A stretch of 64,000 nt of DNA from Emticicia sp037153985 (GTDB lineage Bacteria; Bacteroidota; Bacteroidia; Cytophagales; Spirosomataceae), in assembly GCF_037153985.1 (NCBI RefSeq), contig NZ_JBBAYI010000016.1, positions 34,545 through 98,544 on the forward strand, read 5' to 3'. A program made the translations under genes and the position numbers. Below the pieces are notes generated by a model, which saw only the letters and a list, made by a program, of their open reading frames with translations, did not search any database and had not been told where the DNA came from. Of this stretch, positions 1-7,149 are shown piece by piece. Position 1 is the stretch's first letter; each line of letters begins with the position of its first letter.

Positions 1-135
1 GGCGACCTCTCCCCCGAAGAAGCAAAGCTCTCTCTCTCTCGAAAACCTTACAAACCTTCCTTTATTATGTTCCTTCGCGATTTCGCAGGCTCCATTGAAG
101 AGAACTGGGTGCCGTTTCTGGGCATAAAAGAATAA
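1..135 (+). CDS. C-terminal end of an unidentified protein (partial)
   Basis: An open frame enters from the left edge and ends at a TAA at 133-135, giving the last 44 residues of a protein. The tail is hydrophilic then mixed (ending FLGIKE) and has no motif I recognise. It reads as coding because the frame is open from base 1 and a non-coding spacer of about 120 bases follows before the transporter pair. Its product could be related to the sulfur genes downstream, but nothing here proves it. Confidence 0.55.
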   Translation, partial: GDLSPEEAKLSLSRKPYKPSFIMFLRDFAGSIEENWVPFLGIKE

Positions 136-258
136 ATCATTCAGGAAGAGAGGTAGCAAGCACGCATAAGTACGGAATTTATTCTTTAAAACTTATGTTT
201 GATAGTCTATAAAACAAGTAGATTATTGTTAAGTTTGTAAAATAAATAACCAAATTAT

Positions 259-813
259 ATGCTCGATTTGCTTAAACAACCCTGGCACTGGTCAGTAGCT
301 GGTGTTATTATTGGTCTTTTTGTCCCCTTATTATTAATAACAGGTAACAAAGCACTTGGTATTTCTTCTTCTATGCGGCATATATGCGCCGCTATTTTAC
401 CTGCAAAAATTCCTTATTTTAAATATAACTGGAAAAAACAGAGCTGGAATCTGATTTTTGTGTCTGGAGTTCTGATAGGAGGTTGGATAGCTTCACATTT
501 ATTAGCTAACCCCGAACCTATCAAAATTGCCGATACTACTAAAACTTACCTTCAAACGCTAGGCATTCAGGAGTTTGGCGCATTAGTGCCTACCGATTTA
601 TTTAGCTGGGAAGGGCTTTTCACGCTCAGGGGATTTATTTTTATAGTAGTTGGTGGTTTTCTGGTTGGTTTTGGTACCCGTTATGCAGGAGGCTGTACGT
701 CGGGGCATTCTATTATGGGTTTGTCAAACCTTCAGTTACCGTCGCTTATTGCCACCATTTGCTTTATGGTAGGCGGTTTTATTGTTACTTGGTTAGTAAT
801 TCCTTATTTATAA
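259..813 (+). CDS. YeeE/YedE family sulfur-transport membrane protein, first half
   Basis: This is a 184-residue polytopic membrane protein of the YeeE/YedE (sulfur transport, TsuA-like) family. Hydrophobic segments lie near residues 12-30, 64-82, 123-142 and 160-181. The family signature GGCTSGH is at residues 144-150, with Cys146 as the conserved cysteine that in thiosulfate channels of this family relays the substrate. The family occurs as long single proteins or, as here, as two half-length genes; the partner begins 10 bases downstream. Import of thiosulfate or a related sulfur compound is inferred from family membership. Start codon is the first ATG after an A+T-rich leader. Confidence 0.85.
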   Translation: MLDLLKQPWHWSVAGVIIGLFVPLLLITGNKALGISSSMRHICAAILPAKIPYFKYNWKKQSWNLIFVSGVLIGGWIASHLLANPEPIKIADTTKTYLQTLGIQEFGALVPTDLFSWEGLFTLRGFIFIVVGGFLVGFGTRYAGGCTSGHSIMGLSNLQLPSLIATICFMVGGFIVTWLVIPYL

Positions 814-823
814 TTTTAATGCC

Positions 824-1315
824 ATGAAAGAAGTAAAAGACATAGATACACTTGATTTTGAGACACGGAATCAGCCCGAAGAAAAAGCAGAAAAACAAAC
901 CTTAGCCAGCCAGCTTAAATACCTGTTACTGGGTATAGGATTTGGTATTGTGCTAGTAAAAGCCGAGGTAATATCATGGTTCCGTATTCAGGAGATGTTC
1001 CGGCTTGAGTCATTCCACATGTATGGTGTTATTGGCACAGCCGTAGTTGTGGGTATTATTTCGGTACAAATTATTAAACGATTTAATATGAAGAGCTTAA
1101 GTGGTGAGCCTATTAAACTGGAAGCCAAGCCGTTCAGTAAAGGTCAGATTTATGGCGGATTGCTATTTGGCTTTGGTTGGGCATTAACAGGGGCTTGTCC
1201 GGGGCCAATTTATGCACAGATAGGGACGGGTGTTAGCGTTTTTATTATAACCCTGTTGAGTGCAGTTGCAGGCACATGGTTCTATGGATTAATCAGAGAA
1301 AAACTTCCTCATTAA
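824..1315 (+). CDS. YeeE/YedE family protein, second half (DUF6691-like)
   Basis: The product is a 163-residue membrane protein that pairs with the gene 10 bases upstream. A hydrophilic 27-residue cytoplasmic start is followed by hydrophobic segments around 32-48, 68-84, 110-130 and 135-155. The motif GACPGP at residues 123-128 supplies the second conserved cysteine (Cys125) of the YeeE/YedE fold. The tight spacing shows co-transcription with its partner, and together the two would form one sulfur-compound transporter. In other Bacteroidota such pairs often sit beside rhodanese or MBL-fold genes; the truncated gene at the left edge could be one, but I cannot tell. Confidence 0.83.
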   Translation: MKEVKDIDTLDFETRNQPEEKAEKQTLASQLKYLLLGIGFGIVLVKAEVISWFRIQEMFRLESFHMYGVIGTAVVVGIISVQIIKRFNMKSLSGEPIKLEAKPFSKGQIYGGLLFGFGWALTGACPGPIYAQIGTGVSVFIITLLSAVAGTWFYGLIREKLPH

Positions 1316-1426
1316 AAGAAAATATAATTTAAAGTCAAAAAAATATAATAAAAAGCGAATATATCGGTAGTAATGTATTGAAATGCTTCTTTAATTTGCC
1401 TATTCATTATTCAATCCGAAATACTC

Positions 1427-2452
1427 ATGAAAAAATTATTTTTGTTGCTAATGTTGAGTCCAGCGATTGTTTTCGCACAGACCAAAGAAGTGAAGCTGGT
1501 CAGAGACGACGCCAATAAAAAAGTAAATGTTCTGGTAGATGGTAAACCTTTTACGGCTTATTTTTATCCGGGCCCAGATGTGCTTAAAAAACCAGTTTTG
1601 TATCCGGTTCAAACCTCTAAAGGAACCCTTATTACGCGTGGTTGGCCGCTTGACCCTCGTGCAGGCGAAAGAGTTGACCACCCGCACCACGTAGGTATCT
1701 GGCTTAATTATGAAGATGTAAACGGCCATGATTTCTGGAATAACTCTAATACACCACCTAATCCTAAAGGTACGTATGGCACTATTGTGCATACGGGTAT
1801 CAAGTCAGTGAAATCGGGTAAAAATAAAGGTACGCTGGTGGTAACAGCTAACTGGCTGGACAAAGACGGCAAAGTAATGCTAACCGAAGAAACTACTTAT
1901 ACTTTTCAGGGTACTGCCAATCAACGCATTATTGACAGAGCCACAACTTTAACTGCTGCCGACAAAGAAGTAGTATTTAAAGATGTAAAAGATGGTATGT
2001 TTGCTATTCGTTTAGCACGTCAGTTGGAGCATCCGTCAAACAAAGCTGAAGTTTTTACCGATGCCAGCGGCGTAGCTACTAAAGTTCCTGTGCTTGATAA
2101 CACGGGTATTACGGGAAGCTACCGTAACAAAGAAGGAGTTGAAGGGGAAGATACTTGGGCTAAACGTTCGGAGTGGATAAACCTGAGAGGGCAAATTGGC
2201 GACGAAAAAATATCAGTAGCTATCATAGACCACCCTAAAAACGTAGGGTATCCTGCTTACTGGCACTCACGTGGTTATGGTCTTTTCTCGGTGAATCCGC
2301 TTGGGCAAAAAGTTTTTTCAAATGGCAAAGAAACCCTGAATTTTACATTGGCACCTAAGCAATCAACTACTTTCCGTTATCGTGTAGTAGTAACGTCAGG
2401 AGAAGTTTCTGACGCAGAAATGAATAAATTAACGGCTGATTTCAGTAAATAA
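1427..2452 (+). CDS. Secreted DUF6807 (PmoA-like) family protein
   Basis: This 341-residue protein starts with a signal peptide (residues 1-18, ending VFAQ) and is therefore exported to the periplasm or beyond. The histidine-rich core at residues 82-104, with HPHH at 85-88 and His101, and the later HPKNVGYPAYWH stretch are characteristic of the DUF6807 family, often labelled PmoA family although unrelated in role to methane monooxygenase. Members are common in Bacteroidota and Planctomycetes sugar-degradation loci; the clustered histidines suggest a metal or sugar-active site, but the reaction is not established. It stands alone, ending at a shared terminator with the opposing epimerase gene. 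Confidence 0.8.
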   Translation: MKKLFLLLMLSPAIVFAQTKEVKLVRDDANKKVNVLVDGKPFTAYFYPGPDVLKKPVLYPVQTSKGTLITRGWPLDPRAGERVDHPHHVGIWLNYEDVNGHDFWNNSNTPPNPKGTYGTIVHTGIKSVKSGKNKGTLVVTANWLDKDGKVMLTEETTYTFQGTANQRIIDRATTLTAADKEVVFKDVKDGMFAIRLARQLEHPSNKAEVFTDASGVATKVPVLDNTGITGSYRNKEGVEGEDTWAKRSEWINLRGQIGDEKISVAIIDHPKNVGYPAYWHSRGYGLFSVNPLGQKVFSNGKETLNFTLAPKQSTTFRYRVVVTSGEVSDAEMNKLTADFSK

Positions 2453-2470
2453 ATTGTAATTAATAGCATA

Positions 2471-2507
2471 AAAAAAATCATTGCGCCAACGGGCAATGAT
2501 TTTTTTT
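2471..2507. terminator. Bidirectional intrinsic terminator between convergent genes
   Basis: An inverted repeat pairs AAAAAAATCATTGC with GCAATGATTTTTTT around a 9-base loop. It has A and T tracts on both sides, so it can end transcription of the DUF6807 gene and of the opposing dipeptide epimerase gene. Confidence 0.88.
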
Positions 2508-2524
2508 ATGGTTTGTGCCAGAAC

Positions 2525-3538
2525 TTATAAACTTAATAAAGCACCTGTGCCGTTTACATCAGGGAACACAGGGCGGCCTTTGTCCAGATACACACCCGTA
2601 GCAGGGTCGTTCGAGATAAGAATAGAACCATCCATATCAACGTAATCGAGCAAGGGTAATAGCTGGCCAATAGCCGAAATACCAATACTGGTTTCGGTCA
2701 TGCAGCCACACATTACCTTCATGCCTAATGTGCGGGCTTCGGCAATCATTCTTCTGGCAGGCGTAATACCGCCACATTTGGCCAGTTTTACGTTAACGCC
2801 ATGAAACTTCCCGAAACATTTTTTTACATCTTCTTCCAGAATACAGCTTTCATCGGCTATGAGAGGCAAAACAGAGTGTTTCATTACTTCTTGCATTGGC
2901 TCGTACGCTCCTTTTTCCATAGGTTGTTCAATAAATTCAACACCTAATTTGCTGAATTCAATCGAATTCTGGATTGTTTCCTCTACACCCCATGCACAAT
3001 TGGCATCAACTCTGAAAATGGCATCGGTATGTTTGCGGAGTTCTTTTACAATGTCTACATCGTGGTTAGTTCCTAATTTGATTTTATAAATCGGGAAATC
3101 AAACTCTTGCATTTTTGATACCATTTTGTCGATAGTATCAATACCGATTGTATAATTTGAGTACGGAATGTTGTTGAGTGTAAGCCCCCATATTTTATAT
3201 AAGGGTTGTCCTTGTTTTTTGCCCCATAAATCCCACGCCGCCATGTCGAGTGCGCAATGTGCAAAAGGATTGTCTTTTAAATGAGGATACATTAAAGCCC
3301 AAAAATCTTCGGGATTTTGCAAGTCATAATTTTCTATAATAGACTGATACTGGCTTAGCTTGTCTCTCATTCCTTCGGCAGTAACGCCATAGTAGGGGAT
3401 AGGCGTAGCTTCGCCAAAACCACTCAAGGGTCCATCCTGTAATTCTACAATAAAGGCATCAATGTCATCTCTTGAGCCGTGGGCTATGGTAAAAGTATGC
3501 CGCATTTGCAGCGTAAGAATATGGAATTTTAGTTTCAT
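2525..3538 (-). CDS. Dipeptide epimerase (L-Ala-D/L-Glu epimerase type, enolase superfamily)
   Basis: This 337-residue enolase-superfamily enzyme interconverts L-Ala-D-Glu and L-Ala-L-Glu or related dipeptides during murein peptide recycling. From the start chosen here (MKLKF), the catalytic lysine pair KIK is at 152-154, metal ligands are Asp178 (VDAN), Glu204 (EQP) and Asp229 (ADES), and the opposite-face lysine lies in KLAK at 251-254. The C-terminal DMD at 301-303 matches the DxD that binds the dipeptide ammonium in Ala-Glu epimerases. A start nine codons upstream is open but lacks family similarity. It lies downstream of the comB-like gene on the same strand and is probably co-transcribed. 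Exact substrate specificity is inferred. Confidence 0.87.
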   Translation of the reverse strand: MKLKFHILTLQMRHTFTIAHGSRDDIDAFIVELQDGPLSGFGEATPIPYYGVTAEGMRDKLSQYQSIIENYDLQNPEDFWALMYPHLKDNPFAHCALDMAAWDLWGKKQGQPLYKIWGLTLNNIPYSNYTIGIDTIDKMVSKMQEFDFPIYKIKLGTNHDVDIVKELRKHTDAIFRVDANCAWGVEETIQNSIEFSKLGVEFIEQPMEKGAYEPMQEVMKHSVLPLIADESCILEEDVKKCFGKFHGVNVKLAKCGGITPARRMIAEARTLGMKVMCGCMTETSIGISAIGQLLPLLDYVDMDGSILISNDPATGVYLDKGRPVFPDVNGTGALLSL

Positions 3539-3582
3539 TGATGAAATGTAGGCTGATTCCAGCAATTAATAGTATGGTACAT

Positions 3583-4290
3583 TTATAAATTCACTAATTC
3601 ACTTCCTCGGAGAATTGGCACTACATCGTACAAGTCTCTTTGTAAGCAATAGGCAATATCTTTATGAATACCCAGATTCTGTAATCGTCTGATATGTGAC
3701 GAGTTAGCCAAATAGCCAATTAAATCGTCTTTGGCTTGTTGAAAAAGACGTAACGACATAATTGCGCTGTCTTCTGCCACAAAATATTCGTCCTGAACGG
3801 CATCAATCAAAGCACCAGCAAAGAGGGTGTCTTCAATGTTTACACGGCCTTTCCAGCCAGCGCAAAGCACTAGTACATCATACGGCTGGGTTTTCAGGTA
3901 ATTTACTATGGCATTCAGGTTTAAGAATGCGCCCGCTAATACTTTTACAGCCGATGCCTTCGCTTTTGTAATAGAGTAAGTGCCGTTTGTGGTAGTCATG
4001 GCAATTTTTTCACCTATGAGTTTTTCACTCATGTAACTAAACGGTGAGTTATCCAGTTCAAAGCCATCTACCTTTCTGGCGTTTCTTTCGGCGGCAGCAA
4101 TATAGCCCATTTCCTGAAGTTTCTTGCACTCTTCTACGGTTTCTACGGGAATAATGCTTTTTACACCATAGGCAAACGCTGTTACCATGCACGAAGTAGC
4201 ACGGAAAATATCGGCTATGATTACAATGGAATTATCAATACTATGCAGGTGTAATAAATCGGGTGTTAGGCAAACGTCAATGTTTTTCAT
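3583..4290 (-). CDS. comB: 2-phosphosulfolactate phosphatase family protein (ComB-like)
   Basis: The 235-residue product matches the ComB family, Mg-dependent phosphatases that release sulfolactate from 2-phosphosulfolactate. The diagnostic segment is ADIFRATSCMVTAFAYG near residues 26-42, followed by the CAGWKG and NIEDTLFAGAL region at about 143-160, which agrees with family motifs. In methanogens the enzyme belongs to coenzyme M synthesis, but ComB homologues are widespread in bacteria that lack that pathway, so the physiological substrate here is unclear. The gene is 44 bases upstream of the dipeptide epimerase start and probably heads a two-gene operon. Confidence 0.85.
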   Translation of the reverse strand: MKNIDVCLTPDLLHLHSIDNSIVIIADIFRATSCMVTAFAYGVKSIIPVETVEECKKLQEMGYIAAAERNARKVDGFELDNSPFSYMSEKLIGEKIAMTTTNGTYSITKAKASAVKVLAGAFLNLNAIVNYLKTQPYDVLVLCAGWKGRVNIEDTLFAGALIDAVQDEYFVAEDSAIMSLRLFQQAKDDLIGYLANSSHIRRLQNLGIHKDIAYCLQRDLYDVVPILRGSELVNL

Positions 4291-4426
4291 TAAATGATTG
4301 AGAAAAAAACAGAAAACCTGCTGACGGTTTCTGAATAAACCTTGAGACTAAATTTTGGCAAAGATGCCAAAAAATGCTGTAAAAGCCTATTAAAAACACT
4401 AAATTGCAGCCATAAAAAACCAATAA

Positions 4427-4921
4427 ATGATTTCTATAATAGTAGCAGTTGCCGAAAACGGAGCCATAGGGAAAGACAACCAGTTGTTATGGAGGCTCTC
4501 GGCCGATTTAAAGCAGTTTAAGGCTTTAACCACAGGGCATGCCATAATTATGGGCAGAAAAACCTTTGATTCGATAGGCAAGCCTCTGCCCAACAGAACT
4601 AACATTGTTGTGAGCCGCCAAAAAAGTGTTTCGGCTGATGAAGCAGTGCTGGTGGCTAGCTCCTTGCAGGAAGCCATAAAGCTGGCTTATCAGGTAAAAG
4701 CTGATGATGAGGTTTTTATTATTGGCGGCGGAAATATTTATGAGCAGGCTCTAGAACTGACCGACAAGATTTATCTGACCGAGGTAAAAGCAAATATTGA
4801 GGGTGATACGTTTTTTCCGAAACTGAAAGCCGATGAATGGAAAGAGGTAGCACGGCAGGCTTATGAGAAAGACGAAAAAAACGATTACGATTTTGAGGTG
4901 ATAACCCTCGTGCGGAAATAA
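4427..4921 (+). CDS. folA: Dihydrofolate reductase
   Basis: A complete 164-residue dihydrofolate reductase, the NADPH-dependent enzyme that makes tetrahydrofolate for thymidylate and purine synthesis. Recognisable elements are the N-terminal strand MISIIVAVAENGAIGKDN, the substrate loop with LLWRLSADLKQFK (residues 20-32), the cofactor motif MGRKTFDSIGKPLPNR near 41-56 and the C-terminal IIGGGNIYEQAL at about 98-109. Length is normal. It is transcribed divergently from the ComB-like gene and converges on hemB across a shared terminator. Confidence 0.96.
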   Translation: MISIIVAVAENGAIGKDNQLLWRLSADLKQFKALTTGHAIIMGRKTFDSIGKPLPNRTNIVVSRQKSVSADEAVLVASSLQEAIKLAYQVKADDEVFIIGGGNIYEQALELTDKIYLTEVKANIEGDTFFPKLKADEWKEVARQAYEKDEKNDYDFEVITLVRK

Positions 4922-4922
4922 T

Positions 4923-4958
4923 AAAAAAGCCTGACATTTGTAGTTGTCAGGCTTTTTT
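4923..4958. terminator. Bidirectional intrinsic terminator, folA/hemB
   Basis: The sequence AAAAAAGCCTGACA pairs perfectly with TGTCAGGCTTTTTT. It sits between the folA stop and the hemB stop, two bases before the latter, and serves both directions. Confidence 0.9.
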
Positions 4959-4959
4959 A

Positions 4960-5931
4960 TCAGGCTTTTAACTGTGCAAATTCTTTGGCAAAATAACTGA
5001 GTATTATTTTTGCTCCTGCCCGCTTAATGCTTAGTAATAATTCATACATGGCTTTTTGCCCATCGAGCCAGCCGTTTTGTGCGGCGGCTTTAATCATGGC
5101 ATACTCGCCCGATACGTTATAGGCTGCTATGGGCAAAGGGAAATTATCTGACATGGTTTTAATTACATCCAGATACGCGAAAGCAGGTTTTACCATCAGG
5201 AAGTCGGCTCCTTCTTCCATATCCAGTTGGCCTTCAACTAGTGCTTCCCGAACGTTGGCGGGGTTCATCTGATATGTTTTTTTGTCTCCAAATTTAGGGG
5301 CTGAGTCGAGTGCATCACGGAATGGGCCATAAAATGCACTGGCATATTTCACCGAATAAGACATAATACTGATATTGGTAAAGCCTTCGTCGTCGAGTAA
5401 TTCACGGATATAGCCTACACGCCCGTCCATCATGTCGGACGGCCCCAGTATATCGGCCCCAGCACGTGCCTGTGCCAATGCCATCTTGCCTAATACATCG
5501 AGGGTTTCGTCGTTCAGAATCTGCCCGTTTTCTACTACGCCGTCGTGGCCATCACTACTGTATGGGTCCATGGCAATATCAGTCATGAGGGCTAAGTCAG
5601 GAAACTTATTTTTAATTTCGCTTAAGGCTTTCAGGTAAAGAGTACCTGTTTTATGGCTTTCAGTAGCATATTTGTCTTTCTTTGACTCAGGATAATTCGG
5701 AAACAGACAAATAGATTTAATACCTAAGTCGGTTACTTCTTTGAGTTCTTCCAAGAGGTTATCTAACGAAAAGCGATAAATCCCTGGCATTGATTTTATT
5801 TCGCTTTTAATATTGGCTCCTTCCATTACAAACATCGGAAAGATAAAATCATTGACCGAAAGTGTAGTTTCCTGTACTAAATCTCTGATAGCAGCACTTT
5901 TTCGGTTTCTTCGCGGGCGATGAATAAGCAT
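4960..5931 (-). CDS. hemB: Porphobilinogen synthase (delta-aminolevulinate dehydratase)
   Basis: This 323-residue enzyme condenses two 5-aminolevulinates to porphobilinogen in haem synthesis. The two active-site lysines are visible as Lys195 (SVKYASAFYGPF) and Lys248 (MVKPAFAYLD). The metal-binding loop at 118-131 reads DIAMDPYSSDGHDG, with Ala, Asp and Asp where zinc enzymes have three cysteines, so this is a zinc-independent, magnesium-type HemB. The LON-domain gene starts upstream on the same strand, 31 bases away, suggesting one transcript running through hemB to the folA terminator. Confidence 0.96.
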   Translation of the reverse strand: MLIHRPRRNRKSAAIRDLVQETTLSVNDFIFPMFVMEGANIKSEIKSMPGIYRFSLDNLLEELKEVTDLGIKSICLFPNYPESKKDKYATESHKTGTLYLKALSEIKNKFPDLALMTDIAMDPYSSDGHDGVVENGQILNDETLDVLGKMALAQARAGADILGPSDMMDGRVGYIRELLDDEGFTNISIMSYSVKYASAFYGPFRDALDSAPKFGDKKTYQMNPANVREALVEGQLDMEEGADFLMVKPAFAYLDVIKTMSDNFPLPIAAYNVSGEYAMIKAAAQNGWLDGQKAMYELLLSIKRAGAKIILSYFAKEFAQLKA

Positions 5932-5962
5932 GTGTATGTAAGTGATAAAATCCGGTAAAAAA

Positions 5963-6592
5963 TTAAAAATTTAAGGCATCAAATCCCTTAAAATGACCGT
6001 TCATTGCAATAAGTTCTTTGGCACGTTCTACTTCTGATACGATAGGTAAAATTCGTTTAAGGTGTGTAACGAGTACCTGTTGGCGTTGCGCTTCGGAGGC
6101 AACCGTTAGCAACTCATATTCTTCACTAACCGAAAGCCCTATTTTGTGGGCAATTCTGTAACTGAAAGGCTGGTATTCTGGTCTGTTGTAGTCGACTTTT
6201 ATTTTTAATAACGCATAAAGTCTGTTAACGAGGCTTAGTAAAATCGGGTTTATGGTTTCGTTGAGGTCTTCGTTTTCAATAAAGACAACCTCGCCTCCTG
6301 CATAAAGTTTATCAGGAACCGGATTCTGAAAATCAGTAATTCTGAAAATTCGTAAACCTTTAGTTTTAATATCCATGCGGCCATCACCATAGCGTTTTGA
6401 AAGCTGGGTAATGTGCACTTCGGTTCCGTATCCGGCCAGTTTATTGTTAACAAAAGTCGGAATCCCGAAGGTAGTCTGGTTTTCGAGGCACTCGTTAATC
6501 AGTTCTTTATAACGAGGCTCAAAAATATGAAGATTCAAATCTTCGTGCGGGAAGACTACCAGATTTAGAGGGAAAAGAGATAAGAAACTCAT
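5963..6592 (-). CDS. LON peptidase N-terminal (substrate-binding) domain protein
   Basis: The 209-residue product is a stand-alone LON substrate-binding domain without the ATPase and protease parts. The opening FLSLFPLNLVVFPHEDLNLHIF and the EPRYKELI segment at residues 26-33 are family hallmarks. Such single-domain proteins occur across Bacteroidota and have no firmly established role; peptide or unfolded-protein binding is the usual suggestion. It is flanked by gldH upstream (55 bases) and hemB downstream (31 bases), both on the same strand, so it is probably part of a long minus-strand unit. Confidence 0.85.
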   Translation of the reverse strand: MSFLSLFPLNLVVFPHEDLNLHIFEPRYKELINECLENQTTFGIPTFVNNKLAGYGTEVHITQLSKRYGDGRMDIKTKGLRIFRITDFQNPVPDKLYAGGEVVFIENEDLNETINPILLSLVNRLYALLKIKVDYNRPEYQPFSYRIAHKIGLSVSEEYELLTVASEAQRQQVLVTHLKRILPIVSEVERAKELIAMNGHFKGFDALNF

Positions 6593-6647
6593 ATAACTAC
6601 TAAGTTTCGGTGCATTGGCTTATAATTAAATAACCCAATGCCTGCAA

Positions 6648-7127
6648 TTATTGTTTCGGTGCAACAGGTTTTTCGATACTGATACCCACCGACATAATGT
6701 AAGGCAGTGGGTCCTGACGCATATATTGTTTGAGCTTAATAGTGTATTTGCCCTTTTTAGGAAACTTATACGCTTTGCTCGAAATAATTTTGCTATCAAA
6801 AATATCTCCTAAACCTTTGCCCTGTGGTTTACCTGTTTTAGGGTCAAAAAGAATTACCTGCTCAAGTGTGTTGCTCAGTAACTTATTATCAGGCCCATAG
6901 ATATAACGCGTCAGGTACAGGTTATTATAGGGGTATTGTGAGGCATTTCTGACCAAAAGATAAATATCATAAGGAATGGTTTCGTCCTGTATGTCAAAAG
7001 TGAAAGATGGTACATCCTTGATATACCATTTGGTGTCTTTGAAGTCTACAAAAGACTTATAGACGGCGTTACTTTCGCATGAAAGAACTGAAAAACATAA
7101 TAGGAATCCTAAAACGAGGTTTTTCAT
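6648..7127 (-). CDS. gldH: Gliding motility lipoprotein GldH
   Basis: A 159-residue lipoprotein with the signal peptide and lipobox MKNLVLGFLLCFSVLSC, placing Cys17 as the lipidated residue. The body, with YKSFVDFKDTKWYIKD near 23-38 and the PYDIYLLVRNASQYPYNNLYL region, matches GldH, a protein needed for gliding motility and type IX secretion in Bacteroidota. The frame is open much farther upstream into the PSP1 gene, but that part is Arg/Thr/Ile-rich translation of the repeat tract in the wrong frame, so the start is set at the ATG before the signal peptide. The PSP1 gene ends 22 bases upstream, an arrangement frequent in this phylum. Confidence 0.92.
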   Translation of the reverse strand: MKNLVLGFLLCFSVLSCESNAVYKSFVDFKDTKWYIKDVPSFTFDIQDETIPYDIYLLVRNASQYPYNNLYLTRYIYGPDNKLLSNTLEQVILFDPKTGKPQGKGLGDIFDSKIISSKAYKFPKKGKYTIKLKQYMRQDPLPYIMSVGISIEKPVAPKQ

Positions 7128-7149
7128 TAAATATATATTTCGGACGTTT

